Below, one piece after another: positions 1 to 12,319 of a stretch of 64,000 nt of DNA (its first letter is position 1; each line of letters begins with the position of its first letter). The notes under the pieces were generated by a model, which was given only the letters and a program-made list of their open reading frames with translations, made no database searches and was not told where the DNA came from. Origin of the DNA: Linum tenue (taxonomy: Eukaryota; Streptophyta; Magnoliopsida; Malpighiales; Linaceae). Made by a program: the position numbers and the translations under genes. The stretch is from the NCBI GenBank assembly GCA_946122785.1, contig CAMGYJ010000002.1, positions 20,310,492 through 20,374,491 on the forward strand, given 5' to 3'.

Positions 1-705
1 ACAACAAATGAAGAAGTGGATTATATGTCTAGCGTTCCATATTCGAGTGCAGTTGGTAGTTTGATGTATGCTATGGTCTGCACAAGACCCGATCTTGCAT
101 ATGCAGTAAGTGTTGTCAGCAGGTATATGCAAAATCCAGGAAAAGAACATTGGAATGCTGTGAAGTGGATACTTCGGTATTTGAAGGGAACCCGTGATAT
201 GGGTCTATTGTTTGAGAGGAGTGAAAATCCTTCCAACAATATTATAGGCTTCACAGATTCTGATTTTGCAGGTGACTTAGATAAACGGAAGTCCCTTTCC
301 GGATACGTTTTCACTCTCTGCAATTCATGTGTTAGCTGGAAATCTTGTTTGCAACCCGTAACTGCTTTGTCAACTACAGAAGCAGAGTATGTTGCTATTT
401 CTGAGGGGGTTAAAGAGGCTATTTGGTTACGTGGCCTAGTTATTGAGCTTGGAGTTGAACAAACTGTTTCAACCGTATTTTCGGATAGTCAAAGTGCCAT
501 TCACTTGACTAAAAATGACATGTATCATGCGAAGACAAAACATATAGAAGTCAAGTACCACTTTGTCCGAGATGTTATGGTTGCAGGTGATATTAGTGTG
601 AAGAAAGTTCATACTGACAACAATCCTGCAGATATGCTCACTAAAGTTCTTCCTTCAACTAAGTTTGATCGTTGTTTGAACTTAGTTGGAATTCGAAGAG
701 CTTGA
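1..705 (+). CDS. Ty1/copia polyprotein, RNase H C-terminus (5' partial)
   Basis: This is the C-terminal end of a Ty1/copia Pol polyprotein; the frame is open to the window edge, so the rest lies upstream. The reverse-transcriptase tail (YSSAVGSLMYAM, RPDLAYAV) is followed by RNase H with the expected acidic residues in FTDSDFAGD, STTEAEYVAI and FSDSQSAIHL, and the usual ADMLTK ending. In the element it would degrade the RNA strand during reverse transcription in virus-like particles. No stop or frameshift is visible in this part, so the copy may be fairly young. A polypurine tract (about 749-760) and a 3' LTR follow directly. Family assignment is secure; activity cannot be judged from this fragment. 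Confidence 0.93.
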   Translation, partial: TTNEEVDYMSSVPYSSAVGSLMYAMVCTRPDLAYAVSVVSRYMQNPGKEHWNAVKWILRYLKGTRDMGLLFERSENPSNNIIGFTDSDFAGDLDKRKSLSGYVFTLCNSCVSWKSCLQPVTALSTTEAEYVAISEGVKEAIWLRGLVIELGVEQTVSTVFSDSQSAIHLTKNDMYHAKTKHIEVKYHFVRDVMVAGDISVKKVHTDNNPADMLTKVLPSTKFDRCLNLVGIRRA

Positions 706-760
706 TTACCTCTCAGAGGTTTCTGGACAAGTCTTTCTAAATTTGATTCAAGGTGGAGAT

Positions 761-1250
761 TGTTGGTATTGATGCCTCAAATTAATTCAAGACTTGGAGT
801 TATGGAAGACACTTGAGGTTACTTGGGGTTATGAAAGTTAATGACCACATGGAGTTAATTGTGTGGAGTTTCCATTTGGTTAATGGGAGTGCCGTTCACT
901 TTTTCTTTGGCATCTCATAAGCCATTTTGCATGGCTATAAATAGAGAGTCTATTGTTGTTGAATAGACACACCAATTCCATCCAACTCCTTTCTTCTCCT
1001 AAAGTGTAGAATATCTTCTTGAGTACTTTTCTTTTATGTTGGGAGTTTTCTACTTACTCCACAACTTTGTACGTTGAAGATTATTCCTTGATCATAGTGG
1101 ATTTACTGGCTTGTCCAGCCCGTGGTTTTTCTCCCTCTTCTTTGGAGGGTTTTCCACGTAAAATTGGTGTCTTGTCTTTGTTCATTCTCTTCTCTGTTTT
1201 CTTGTTCGATTTCATATTGGGTTTGCTTCCGCTAGTGCTCATTTATATCC
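761..1250 (+). repeat. 3' LTR of the Ty1/copia element
   Basis: The LTR begins TGTTGGTATT immediately after the purine-rich AAGGTGGAGAT tract. It contains a TATA box (TATAAATA, 936-943) and the GTGG...CCACGTAAA stem typical of the U5 region of Tork-type copia LTRs (about 1120-1165). The right end is not certain: CA dinucleotides at about 1241 and 1251 are candidates. The 5' LTR is outside the window, so identity between LTRs cannot be measured. Confidence 0.75.
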
Positions 1251-1251
1251 A

Positions 1252-1965
1252 GGTTCAAAAGTCTTAACTTCTTTATCAAAGACGGAGCAAAATTATTTTG
1301 AATGAAAAATCACATTATTTCATCTTTTTTTATGGTTAAATAAATTTAGTTTCATCATTTTCAACAGTAAATGGTCAGGGATTTTAATTTTATTTAATAT
1401 ATGGGCAAATGATAATTTAGTAAATTGATCGGTGTGAGTTTATAGTACATTCTAAATTTTGGGTGCATAAAATACATATTATTATTATTTGTAAATGGCT
1501 AACATACAATTTACGATATAAACCATTTGTAAACATTATAAATAAATATGTATACATATTTTTGGCAAAAATATTTATAAATATTTAATATTGGGTTTAC
1601 AAATCATTATTAATGTGCACCAAACTACTTTTTATCATTACAAATATTAGTGGTGCACATTGTATACTTTTTTCCCAATGTAATGGTGATATAGATTTGT
1701 ATATTAGTTAGGTATCACTTACAAAATTCTAACATGTAACTTTTAGGTTTAAAACTAGTGCTACTACCACAAGATCAATTCAACTTTTGCATGCATATAG
1801 TAGGCTTGAAATTATAAATGCATCATAGACTTGCCTGAATTTTACAAATAATAATGGTGCATACAGATACAGTACATTTCAACTATTTTTTCACCGTTTT
1901 TTAGTTTTGTTCGATAATTTCAATTTTGGAGAGGGAGAGAGAGATAGAGATTGCCAGATCGACAT
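1252..1965. other. AT-rich intergenic DNA
   Basis: This is AT-rich sequence with many short TTTGTAAA/AATATTTATAAAT words and no convincing coding frame. I see no repeat ends here apart from the flank of the following hAT element. Confidence 0.5.
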
Positions 1966-1973
1966 GTCACATT

Positions 1974-2738
1974 TAGGGGTGAACAAACACACCCGCAAAC
2001 CGACCCACCCGTCCAACCCGACCCACCCGTATTTATCGCTAAAACGAAGGTTTTGGGTTGGGTGAGGGTTTTTTTTTGTACAACCCGCCTCTTTTGGGTT
2101 GGGTTTGGATTTTGGATTACACAACCCGTAGAACCCGACCCAACCCGTGTTCCAACTATTAGTATGAGTTCGGATCTAAAAAATATTTATGTCGTATATA
2201 GTCATATACTTATGAGAAAATTAAGATATTTCGGCATGTTTTTCTCTCATGGTCTCCCGAATCTAATTCATTCTTCGACTTAAAGTTTAGACATAAATTG
2301 AATATAGTTATGATTCACGTAATCATTTTTCTTGTGTACAATTTTAATCGAATAACATATTATGGATGCGTTTGTTTATAACATTTTTAGCCTATTTCAA
2401 CAAATATTGTGAAAAAAACAAGACATATGTTGAAGTAGATCACATTTTATTAAAATTCAAACAATATTTGTGAATTTTGATACCTTTCACCTCAGTTCAT
2501 TTGTTTGAAATTTTAATTAGTTATAAAATATTTTTATGATATAGAATAATTATATATCTTATGTTGGGTTGGGTTTTTACTTAAAAATATCGCCAACCCG
2601 ACCAACCCAATTAGAAACAAACCGTAGGGTTTAAATTTTTTTTGGGTGGGTTTGGATTTGATATTTTCCAAACCGTAGTGCATGGATCGGGTGATTAAAA
2701 TGACTAAACCCGAACCACCCGACCCATGTACACCCCTA
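1974..2738. mobile_element. non-autonomous hAT element (MITE), 765 bp
   Basis: The terminal inverted repeats are TAGGGGTG...CACCCCTA. The element is flanked by a perfect 8-bp direct repeat GTCACATT at 1966-1973 and 2739-2746, the target-site length made by hAT transposases. The subterminal DNA is full of AACCCGACCC/GGGTTGGG words, common in plant hAT MITEs and probably transposase-binding repeats. No transposase coding sequence is present; the ORFs reading through it are repeat translations. Confidence 0.9.
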
Positions 2739-2754
2739 GTCACATTGGCATGTC

Positions 2755-5541
2755 AATGATTCGACCGAGGCTAATGGCTTTTGGATGAAAAATCTAATCG
2801 ATGACTCCATTTCATAACAAGCACAACAGGTGAACAATTTTGAAATTTTTTTTACGCGAAACATAATATATAAACGCATTCGGAAGAAAAATGCATACTA
2901 GATAAGCAAGATTATACTACCAATCCCAAAAAATTTGTGTTCATTTCCTTCCTCAAATTTCCATCTTTATTGAGCAGATGCATTTGGTATATAGTATTTC
3001 TTCTTAACTTCAATCTTAACCCATATGAAACAAACACATCTCTACATTCACAAAATGGATTAGGGCAAAGGTGAGTGGTGTAGGATGAGATCTTAGTCGG
3101 TTTCAAGAGGGATATGCTATGCACCAACAATTAACAAAAGCAAAGTATAGAGAGAGAAATAATTCAACAATATTAAATGGAAATGATGGGAGAAGGGGAT
3201 TGCTGGTCTGGCAGCCGAAGAAGAAGAAGAAACCAAACCAAAAGCAAAGAAGCAGGGCTCCTTGCACTGAATTCGGATGTGAGCCGAATTGACTTGCTAT
3301 CAACCCATCCTCTCAACGTGACTCACGCACACAACTCACAAACCCCACCTGTCATGTCTGGCCGATTTCGCAGCCGATGCATACTTCATAGCGAAGAGAA
3401 GAGATTGATTGAGGTTGAGACTGAAATTGCGAGCACACTCAATTTGATTTAATTCGTTTGGATTCAATGTTAATCCACCGATTCGATCTAACTCAATCCC
3501 GTACGCATTACGTAATTGCTAGCAGTACGTATCGTCAAAGTGATTCCCAAATGTGACCATGTTACGGACATGTGTGTGGTCGACGCATTTACTAACGTGA
3601 ACTTCATACCTAAAGAAAAGACTTGTAGATGTGTTCCATTAATTATTATAACTATAATCCGTACAAGAGGAAAACAACACAAGTACAAGACATAGGGAGT
3701 GTGCATTGAATAATTAAATTTGATTCTCTCCATGTACTAGCAATCAATTATCATTAGCAAAGCAAAACAATCTTTTTCCCCCACAAGACATGCTAAGAAG
3801 GCTGTAACCAGAAAAACCAAAATGAACTAAACCGCGATAAACCGTATGCAAATACAGACCGTATATACATCTTTATTAAAGTTGCGAGGCGCAAAATGAC
3901 ACGATACAAACTCAAAGAAACGAAAAAAGAAGACACATGTCCTCCAAGATAACCACACAAGTCGAATGAGATGCTTCATTTCATTGGACAGAAAATGCTA
4001 AACGACCTAATGCGAGTTGCCAGAAAATGCAACAACAACAACAACAATTATGTATTCAACACCATTTCATAGCATTTCGTAGGCAAACCAATTCTTTGTT
4101 TGCCAAAAAAAAAAATGACGCTTTCACTTTTGGCCAACTTCACAACTCGGCCAATAGGGAAACTTCACATGATTTCCCCATCTATCATTCTCTACTCCAC
4201 CACTCAGGGAGGGAACATTATCCACCTTAATTTTCATCACTTGGAGATAATATTGACTAATTATTCCTGTGCCCAGAAAAAGCATATCTTCAAGCTTAAG
4301 AAGAACCTGTTAGGCGCCCCCTCAATTGTCTGACATCCCATTCTATCTAATCTACCAAGAAACACCAATCCAAATCACGAAGAATAGGCTCTGTTCACAT
4401 GGGGGAGGGTCTAATTTCTATCTCTTCTACAAACTCCTGAGTGGACGTCGGATTGATTGACATCCCAACTCCATCGGAATTAACTCTATTCTATCTACTG
4501 AGAGATCGGATTCCGATTCGATTGCAGATGGCATTTTCCATCAGAGAATCTCATCGAGGAGCTTCAGGTTTACTACTCGATGTGCTGCTAATCTCATCTA
4601 GATGGGGTGGGGGGTACTGTAATGAAATGAACCCTGCATGTGCTTGATACCAACGGGAAACCAACAAATTGGCTCATAATGATAACAATAGGACAGTTTT
4701 CCTTCTACAATATTATTATTATCACCATTCCCAGTAATGGCATGCACGACTTGTGTTTTCTGAGCTAGAACAATACAAAAAAACGACAAAGAAGGAAAAG
4801 CAGGGCAGCAGCTATCAAATGGGTAGATGTGGGAGCAGAAGAACAGAGCTTGGGGCTTTTCATGAGGTGCAGCTAAAACCCCACAATCATGGAGCTGACA
4901 GCAACTCAACGGGAAAATGGAAAGCAATCCAGAAAAGAGAGGAGGGAAAGGACAAAGAGAAGAAGAGAACCCAAAATGGAAAACAATGTGAAATTCAGAA
5001 AGAATATGTGCAGATGCCAGGTTAGTAAAACCAGATGCAAGACCAAAGTGATACAAAAACAAAAAAACAGCAGCAACAAAACCAGAAGATGACAGAGATA
5101 AATCTATATAATCTTACATCCAGGGCCCGGGGAGGAGGGGAAATGGGAAAGCAAATGCCATTGGCGGAGAGATACCCACATTTCCATTAAGCTAGTAAAA
5201 GGTCATCTGCTAGATATCATAAGCAACTTAACCTAGCAAGAAAACCAAATTGGACCACTCTCAATTCAGCTACTGACAGGGAATTGAACCTCTTTAAGTA
5301 GTTAACTAAGAGATCTACATCTTGCTTAAATAATAAACCTAAAAGTGTTTGGATCTTGGTTCAATAAGCAAAGAGAGAGATATTGAACGATGCCAATATC
5401 TGCTGACCCAAGAGATAATCATAGTGCATGCATGGCAACCAGGAAAGCATTTGCTTTTTCTGGTGATCAGCATGGTATGTCAGATAAAACAAATACTACC
5501 ACCAAAAGTTGTATATACTGTGATGGTCAGTAGCTAAAAAA
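2755..5541. other. intergenic / 3' flank of the FRIGIDA-like gene
   Basis: No recognisable coding gene is seen. Several open frames exist, including a 154-residue frame on the minus strand at 4598-5062, but none resembles a known family or has convincing codon usage. The part next to 5542 would hold the 3'UTR and polyadenylation site of the minus-strand FRIGIDA-like gene. The stretch 3740-5160 is purine-biased on the plus strand and may be transcribed UTR, but I cannot fix a transcript end. Confidence 0.35.
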
Positions 5542-8500
5542 CTATTGAGGGTAGTAGGTTTGATGATGCTGAGGTGGATAACCACCATATCCATCATAAT
5601 AACCAGCAGCAGCTTGCCCCCCACCATAATACCCTGGTGCAATTTGAGACTCAGAAGGGTATTGCTGTGCTGCTGACGGAGCAGCAGGGTTTGGGTTCCC
5701 AGGGAAGCCCACTCCAGCCCCATACTGTCCAGCATATGAACCTGCATAATGGGGAATGGGAGGAGAGGCATTCACCATCCCATAGGCCCCAGCAGCTCGA
5801 TACAAACCTGTTGGCTGCAAATGAGGTTGGTGATATGAAGTAGGAACGGTAGATCCAGGAGCACCCATTGGAAGCGTCGGTCCATTTGTTCTCGGGCGCT
5901 TATTTCCGTTATGCTGCTGATAGTGTTGCTGCTTCTTGGCTTGGAACTGCTTCTTCGCTTGCATTTGCTTCTTCTTCTTTGGCTGTTGTTGCTGCTGCTG
6001 CTGTTGAGGCTTGGTGGCAGAAGATGGTGTAGTCTGTTTGCCATAAGTCTTCTGCTTTTGCAACATCTCAATACGCTTTTCAATTTCCGTTCGTGGATAC
6101 TCAGATTGAAGCTTGTGCTCATCAATGACTTGAAGTACAGAATTCAGTGCACTAACTTCCTTAGATTTGGCCTCATTCTGCACGATAAGTGAGAAGGGGA
6201 TATCTATCAAATGATTTGAATAAACCAACAGGGGAGACAATATCAAAGGGGTTTTGCAGGTCACCTTTGTCTTGGCAGGAATCTTTCCATCATTGCAAGC
6301 TTGGTCAGTGGACTTTCTGCACTCTGTTAGATATGCTTTCAACAGCGGTACTGCTTCAAACTTGTCAGTCAATCCAAATTCAAAAATAAATTTGACAGCC
6401 AGAGGCTGTTTGCCACCATCTATAAGTTTCTGCACAATAACTGCATAATGGAAGAGAATGAATAACAGTCCATATGTTTCTTTACTGGTAATGTACAGAT
6501 TAATCACAAACAGACAGCAAGAAAATTAAACAATCAAAAGGGAGAGAGACATATCGATTATCGAGGAAAGAAACGGAGTTGCTCATTTGGCACAGCAGTA
6601 TTTGGCCTAAGAATGTGCCTACAGGCTACAGGCCTACTGCCAGATATAAACCAACTTTCTACATCCTGACTTCCTTTCTACTTAAGGATCTCTTCACTGA
6701 ATTAGTTGACCACAGTTCAGTCCACAGGACTCGTAGGATGCAGCGAAAGCAATCTTGATTTTTCTTTCTTCTATTCCAAAAAGAACACACAAAGTGAAGA
6801 TAAGTCGTCACCACTTTACTGCAAAGTTCAGTTCGGATATCAGTAATTTATGTTATACTCTCTCATCGTAGAAAATTGGTTATTCAAAATGTGATGATCA
6901 TTGCAGCCTTCAAGAGTTCAAGTCACTGATCATATGCATTTTAACCTAATAACTGCCTTGCCTGAGTTTCAAAACAGCTCTACTGCTTCATTCTCAACCA
7001 AGGAGCTGCGTTTTGGTTACAAATGCTAAACCCATCATGTGACTTTACAAACTTAAAACCAATGACTCATTTGACCTGCAGAATTAATTTATGTTATCTA
7101 AGAGCACCAACAACGCTATCTACCCTTGAGTTTTCACCAACATCCTCATTTGCTATGACAGAGCACACGGATACTCGTATCGTACCTCCTGATTCCATAT
7201 ATGGACACAAACGGAAAATTTCAAACAGCAAAGAAAAGCTAAAGCAATTGAAAACCCTCCCCAGAAGCATCGATAAACAGAACCCTCGCTAATTTTTGTT
7301 AAGAGCAAATTTGTTCTTATAACTTAGGTTATAGGAAGATGCAAAATAATCTCACAGGCCGCTGTACCAAAAATCCTAATCATTTGCTTGAAATTTACAC
7401 AGGCCGCCATACAAAGTGTTAGTGTTAGAGGAGTACAGTAGAGGAACTAGTTCACAATCTCTCACATTCTAGTCATCAGCCGGAGGAATTTAACTACAAT
7501 AGATGAACCTACCAACACTTTTTAAACACTAAATAAATTCACAGTTAGTAAGACTTAAGCAAAGCCATCAAAAAGAGATTTCACATTTAGCAAAAACCAA
7601 ACATTACCTGCAGTCTTCTCTCCCAGACCAATATCTCGGCACAAAGTTATTGCTTGCTTAAACTTTGCAATGACAACAACGTAAACCACAAGCTCGCCCA
7701 CATCAAACTGATCCCGCAATCCATAAGCTGCCAACAAACTCAAGAACGCCAACGCCTCAGAAGGGCTCTCCCCACTCAAACTCACTTTCCCTTTCCACTC
7801 TAATGCCAACTGTTTAGCTCTCTCCCTCACCTCATCGCTAATATTTGGCTTCACATAAACCAACACTTCTAGCAAATCCAAACAACTCTTCCGTAGACGA
7901 TACAATTCCGGGTCTTTATCCCCTTTGGAAGCCAAAGCTGCTGGATAGAAGCCCTCCATTGCATTCAAAACCATAGAACCTGGGTCACTGCCCACATTCA
8001 TTGCACTGGCAAGCTCAGCACGAATCGCAATCCGCTCCTTCGCATGGTCGCTTATGTAGTCCCTCAACCCTTTCCCATCCAGCTTCTCGCAGAAGGGTAT
8101 CAACTCAGGCCGTGCCGGACTGGGTCCACCCACTCCCACTTCCGGAGAGACCTGCATTGCAGAGCCCGGCTCCTTCACATCATTGGGCACAAGGGCACCG
8201 TCGTCGAGATTAGGTCGGTTGGAAAAAGAGGAAGACGGGTCCTGAACAGGAAGCGACGCCGTCCCCGCCTCGGCCTCAATCGGACCACAGTTCTGCCGCC
8301 CGGAATCCGGGCCGCGGGATTGTAGAAGGTGGAAGCGGCGAGTGAGGTCAGTCTGGCGGGTGGAAAAGTGGGAGTCGAGGTCGGACCACGAGAGTGAGAA
8401 CGCGTCGGAGGAGGAGGACGAGAGGAGAGAAGAATGGCTTTGGAGTTCGTCGTAAGCCTTCTTCAGGCTCTCCTTCTTCGCGTCGGTCAGATTCAGAGCG

Positions 8501-8556
8501 GCTTCGATCGTCTTCAGCGTCGGGATTTGATTTTCCTTCGCCGAAGAAGTCGCCAT
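5542..8556 (-). CDS. FRL1: FRIGIDA-like protein (FRL1/FRL2 type)
   Basis: This encodes a plant-specific FRIGIDA-family nuclear protein. In Arabidopsis, FRI and FRL1 act in a scaffold complex that raises FLC transcription and delays flowering; the role here is inferred from family. Exons on the minus strand are 8556-7608, 6440-6265 and 6177-5542, joined by GT-AG introns of 1167 and 87 bp with matching phases (1 and 0), giving 586 aa. The N-terminus (KKESLKKAYDELQSHSSLL, FSLSWSDLDSHF) is the coiled-coil signature of FRL1/FRL2. The FRIGIDA domain covers about residues 130-420 (SMVLNAMEGFYP, LAVKFIFEFGLTDKFEAVPL). The tail has a glutamine run (433-440, from a CTG/TTG repeat at about 5990-6005), a lysine-rich stretch and a Pro/Gly/Tyr/Gln-rich low-complexity end. 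The start is the first ATG of the conserved N-terminus. Which FRL paralogue it is cannot be settled here. Confidence 0.9.
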
Positions 8557-8815
8557 TGATGTTCAGCTGGAAAAAAAATTGATCGAATTCCGTAAACCCT
8601 ACAGCCACCGTGGAGGAAGGGAATCGGCGAAAGAATTCTCTTTTCCGTTGCGTAATATCGGTGGTGGGGAATTGACAGGAGACGACGACGGGTAGGGTCA
8701 AGGGTGTAGGGAGGTGTGGGAAAAGCAGAGTAGCGGAAACGGTCGCTGGGGAATAATTCTTCGTCAACTCAAAACGACAACCCGTATTGGTGTCCTTCGT
8801 TCGGTTGTTGGTAGT

Positions 8816-9410
8816 GCTGCAAATGAGCCAAGCCGCTCGCGAGCAACTCGGCGTTCGAATCGGAAAAAACTCGTTCGACACTTGACTCGTTATTTAACAA
8901 GCCGGCTCGCGAGCCAACTCGTTAGTTAACGAGCCAAGCCTGAGCTAGACCATGCTCAGCTTGATAAGCTCGCGAGCTAGCTTGATTCGGTGGCTTGTCG
9001 AGCTAAGCTCGCGAGCTACCTTGTTTTGAGCTTGTGGAAGGATGAATTACTCTCTTAAACATGAACATTGTCTTCTAATACAGATGTGTATGATATTTGG
9101 ATGTTATTTATAGTTTCTAGTGTTCTTTCTATCATTTAAATTCTTATGTTTATACATTTTTCCAACAAAAATGATTTTAAATCGAGCCCATCTTGAGCCG
9201 AGCTTGTACTCAGCTTGACAAGCTATGTTAATGAGCATTTATCGAGCTCTACCGAGTCGAGTTCGAGCTAGATTATTTTTATTCAAGCCGAGCTCGAGCT
9301 CGAGCTCGAGCTGGATTATCAAAATTCGAGTTCGAGCCGAGCTCGAGCTGAAAAATTAATAAACGAGCCGAGTTCAAGCTAAGCAAAAACTCGACTCGAC
9401 TCGGCTTGTT
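8816..9410. mobile_element. hAT-like MITE remnant rich in GAGCTCGAGC repeats
   Basis: The DNA is packed with GAGCCAAGC, GCTCGCGAGC and GAGCTCGAGCTCGAG words in both orientations (for example 9288-9312), typical of the subterminal part of a widespread plant hAT MITE family. The left end TAGTGCTGCAAATGAGCC resembles its usual terminus. The right end stops at CTCGGCTTGTT without a matching terminus or 8-bp duplication, probably because the LINE that follows interrupted it. It lies about 260 bp upstream of the FRIGIDA-like start codon, within reach of its promoter. Confidence 0.55.
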
Positions 9411-11354
9411 GGGCTTTTGAGCTTCACTGTATCCTTTATCCTATTCCAATTTCCAACAAGAATGCCATATAATAGTGGAATCCTTACTGAAACCGAAGGA
9501 TAAAGGATACAAAGAAGCCCAATAGCCACGACCCCTGAGCCGAAGCCCGGATTAGCCAAAAGGATCCAACATTGGAAGTCTAAATCCCTCTCCTTGGCAG
9601 CAAAAGAGGTGGTGATCAAAGCGGTTGGATCAGCAACTCCGGTTTATGCGATGCTTTCTTTCCACCTTCCGGCCACCTCCTGTCGTCGTATGAATGGCCA
9701 GCTCTCGCGGTATTAGTGGGCCAGTCAAGACAAGGTCAAAGGTATTCACTGGCTTTCTTGGCCAGCCATTTGTGTGAGTAAGTTTTGAGGAGGCCTTGGA
9801 TTCCGGGACTTCGATCTCTTTAATATTGTTATGCTAGAAAAACAGGCCTGGAAGCTGCTGTTGGCCCCGACTTCTACATTGGCTAGAATGTACAAGGCTC
9901 GCTACCATCCCCATTGTGACTTTCTCCATGCTACAGCAGGTTCTCGTCCATCCTGGGCTTGGCAAGGTGTATTAGCTGGTCGAGAGTTGCTTCTTAAAGG
10001 GCTTCGGTGGCAAGTTGGGTGTGGCACTGCCATCCGGATCCTTGAAGACCCTTGGTTGCCTACTTCTCCACCTTCCTCTCCGTCCCTTCTACCCGGGGTC
10101 CATCTCCCCAGTCTGTATGTGGCATCTCTCATCGATCCTTTGACGCGGCAGTGGAATTTACAGTTGCTTCATTTTTATTTTACTCCTGCCAGTGTACAGT
10201 CGATTCTCTCTATCCCTATTCCTCTCACTCCCAGGCGTGACAGATATATTTGGCATTATTCAGAGACAGGACAGTATTCTGTCAAGTCGGGGTATCACCT
10301 CCTCTCGGATGTTCGTTCTGAGTTGTTCAACACTCTTCCACCTCATTTGGATGCTCGGTTCTGGAAATTGCTTTGGAGCTTACCTGTTCCTCCTAAACTG
10401 AAGTTTTTCTTATGGAGGGTTGTTCGGGGTTTCTTACCATGCTTGGTGGTGCTACATAGCAAAACTCTTAGCGACTCTAATGTTTGTCCTGTATGTTCTG
10501 ACGAGGTTGAATCTATTTCTCATTGCTTGTTTGATTGTAGAGTGGCGCGTGCAATATGAAATCTAGCTGGCAAAGATCATGTCTGTGTGCTTCTCTCAGG
10601 TATGACGCCTGATTTAGCATGGCATACAATTTTCTTCTCTATGCAGCTCAGCAAGGTAGCCATGGCAGAATTGGTTTTCCTAGCCTGGCGAATTTGGAAG
10701 GCTCGGTGCTGGTCTTGCTATGACAAGGTCCAGTTCCTCCCTGGCCCTCTTTTCCGCCAATTTTTACTTCAAAAGGAGGAATGGATAGCAGCCACTTCTC
10801 CTCCATCTTCACATGGATGTAGTTTAGCTCGGCCGCCTATCTCCTCTCCATCGCCATCCTGTCCTCCGGGTGGTCTGCTCGTTCGTTTTGATGGGGCGAC
10901 TAGGCGGGAGGTCGGTGGCAGTATTGGCTTTGTTGGTTTCTCTCCGTCCGCCTCCATCACTTGTGCCTACGGTAAATACTACAGTGGCTTATTTGACCCT
11001 TTTGTGTTGGAACTCTTAGCGTTACGTGATGCGATGGACTGGTGCTTAACTAGGGGTATTTTTTCTGTTTGTTTTTGTGGGGATTCTCAATTGGTGATCC
11101 GCCGCATGACGGAGGACACGTCTCAGCATAACATTGGCGGAGCAATCCTGGATGAAGTTCGGCTGATGAAAGCATCATTCGCGTCTATTCGTTTTGTTTT
11201 TTCTCCTCGTAGAACTAACAGGGCTGCCCATTGCGTGGCAAAAACGGCTCTTGCATCGGCTAATCAGCATTTGGCTGATTTCCGTTATTTATTTTTTATT
11301 TAATCTTTTGTAATTCCCTATCTATTACTCTTCTATCTATGGCAAAAAAAAAAA
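9411..11354 (+). mobile_element. 5'-truncated L1-type LINE
   Basis: This is a non-LTR retrotransposon fragment that ends in an A-run (11344-11354) after a short 3'UTR. It contains the last part of ORF2 only. At its 5' edge a short inverted repeat (9429-9442 against 9499-9511, GTATCCTTTATCC and complement) suggests inversion of the 5' tip during integration. I could not find a clear target duplication. Confidence 0.85.
9530..11303 (+). pseudogene. LINE ORF2 C-terminus: RT thumb, zf-RVT and RNase H
   Basis: The degenerate frame begins with the plant L1 motif LAKRIQHWKSKSLSLAAKEV, runs through GGLGFRDFDLFN and WAWQGVLAGRELL, then the zinc-binding zf-RVT module (FWKLLWSLPVPPKLKFFLWR, CPVCSDEVESISHCLFDC, near 10350-10550), and ends in a plant-type RNase H (LLVRFDGATR, LELLALRDAMDW, CFCGDSQLVIRRM, RRTNRAAHCVAK). 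It is broken by a stop after position 9770, a stop at 10557-10559 and a frame change before 10587, so it is inactive. In an intact element this protein nicks target DNA and reverse-transcribes the LINE RNA; the endonuclease and most of the RT are absent. Confidence 0.85.
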
Positions 11355-11756
11355 CAAGATTTATCCATGCTACAAAATCTATCGAGCTTATGACTTCAAT
11401 AAAAAAAATCGAGTTTATGACAATGATGGCATGGTATTATGGGGTTGGTTTTGTCTCTGAGCTATTTAAACAAACCTCAACATTTGTATTGAGATTAATA
11501 CGCACCTATTTTAAAATTTACATAATATTCAACATTTGTATTAATACGCATGTTCCTATTGTTTCAATTTAGATTATCTATTTACCGCACATAAAAATTA
11601 GGTCAATTGTATTGTACGAATGTCTATTTTGTCATGTCTATTTAGCCATGTCTCATACTTTGGAACAAAATAATTTTAAATGCTCATTAGGCAACATGTT
11701 CACGTTTTTTTACCAAAAGTATAGAGGTGGTGTGTTTTACCAACGTGGTATACCTA

Positions 11757-12192
11757 GGGGTCGTTTGGAAGTTGCGATCGTTAGTGTTGTATTTGTCAAA
11801 TGCATGCATTGTCCACAATACAACGTTTGGAAGTGTCAAGTTGCAAAACAATGCATGTATTGTTTTGTGTGGGTCCCACCAACAATCAACAAAAATGAGA
11901 GTTGGAATTGTTGTGATTGTTGGTTTAATGATTGAGCACCTTTACCTTTTCCAATTATGTCCATAATTCTTTTTGTTTTATATTAAAAGTGGAGGACAAA
12001 TATGACATTTCCTTATAAAGTAACTTTATAACAATCAATTCATAAATTATAATCTCAACAACCAAACAATGTAATTTCAAAATACATCTATATTATCAAT
12101 GCATGCATTTATATCACAGTGTTTCATAACATTACAACGATTTAACATACACAACATTCAAACTTAACATACGCAACATTCAAACGAACCCC
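11757..12192. mobile_element. MITE with GGGGTCGTTTGG termini (Harbinger/Tourist-like)
   Basis: The left end GGGGTCGTTTGGAAGTTG pairs with the right end, whose reverse complement is GGGGTTCGTTTGAATGTTG. The flanks are CTA/TAA trinucleotides, suggestive of a 3-bp target but not clean. The interior is AT-rich without coding potential. Two more elements with the same termini occur at 54889 and 55439. Confidence 0.65.
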
Positions 12193-12319
12193 TAATTGTG
12201 AGTACGTTTTTGGAAAGTGTGCAATTTATTTTGAGTAAAATATATTAGAATTCATATGATCCATACACATAATTTGTTGAAATCAAACAAGCAAGAAAAT
12301 AAAAGTCAATCAAGAACAA

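Noticed and set aside
1019..1267. 82-residue frame within the copia LTR
   Set aside because: It lies inside the LTR R/U5 region; no coding role is known there.
4598..5062. 154-residue open frame on the minus strand
   Set aside because: Cys/Phe/His-rich composition with no family resemblance; it lies in the 3' flank of the FRIGIDA-like gene and looks like translated non-coding DNA.
8348..8881. 177-residue minus-strand frame overlapping the FRIGIDA-like first exon
   Set aside because: It is a different frame of the real exon and its 5' flank; the overlapping frame has the clear family signature.
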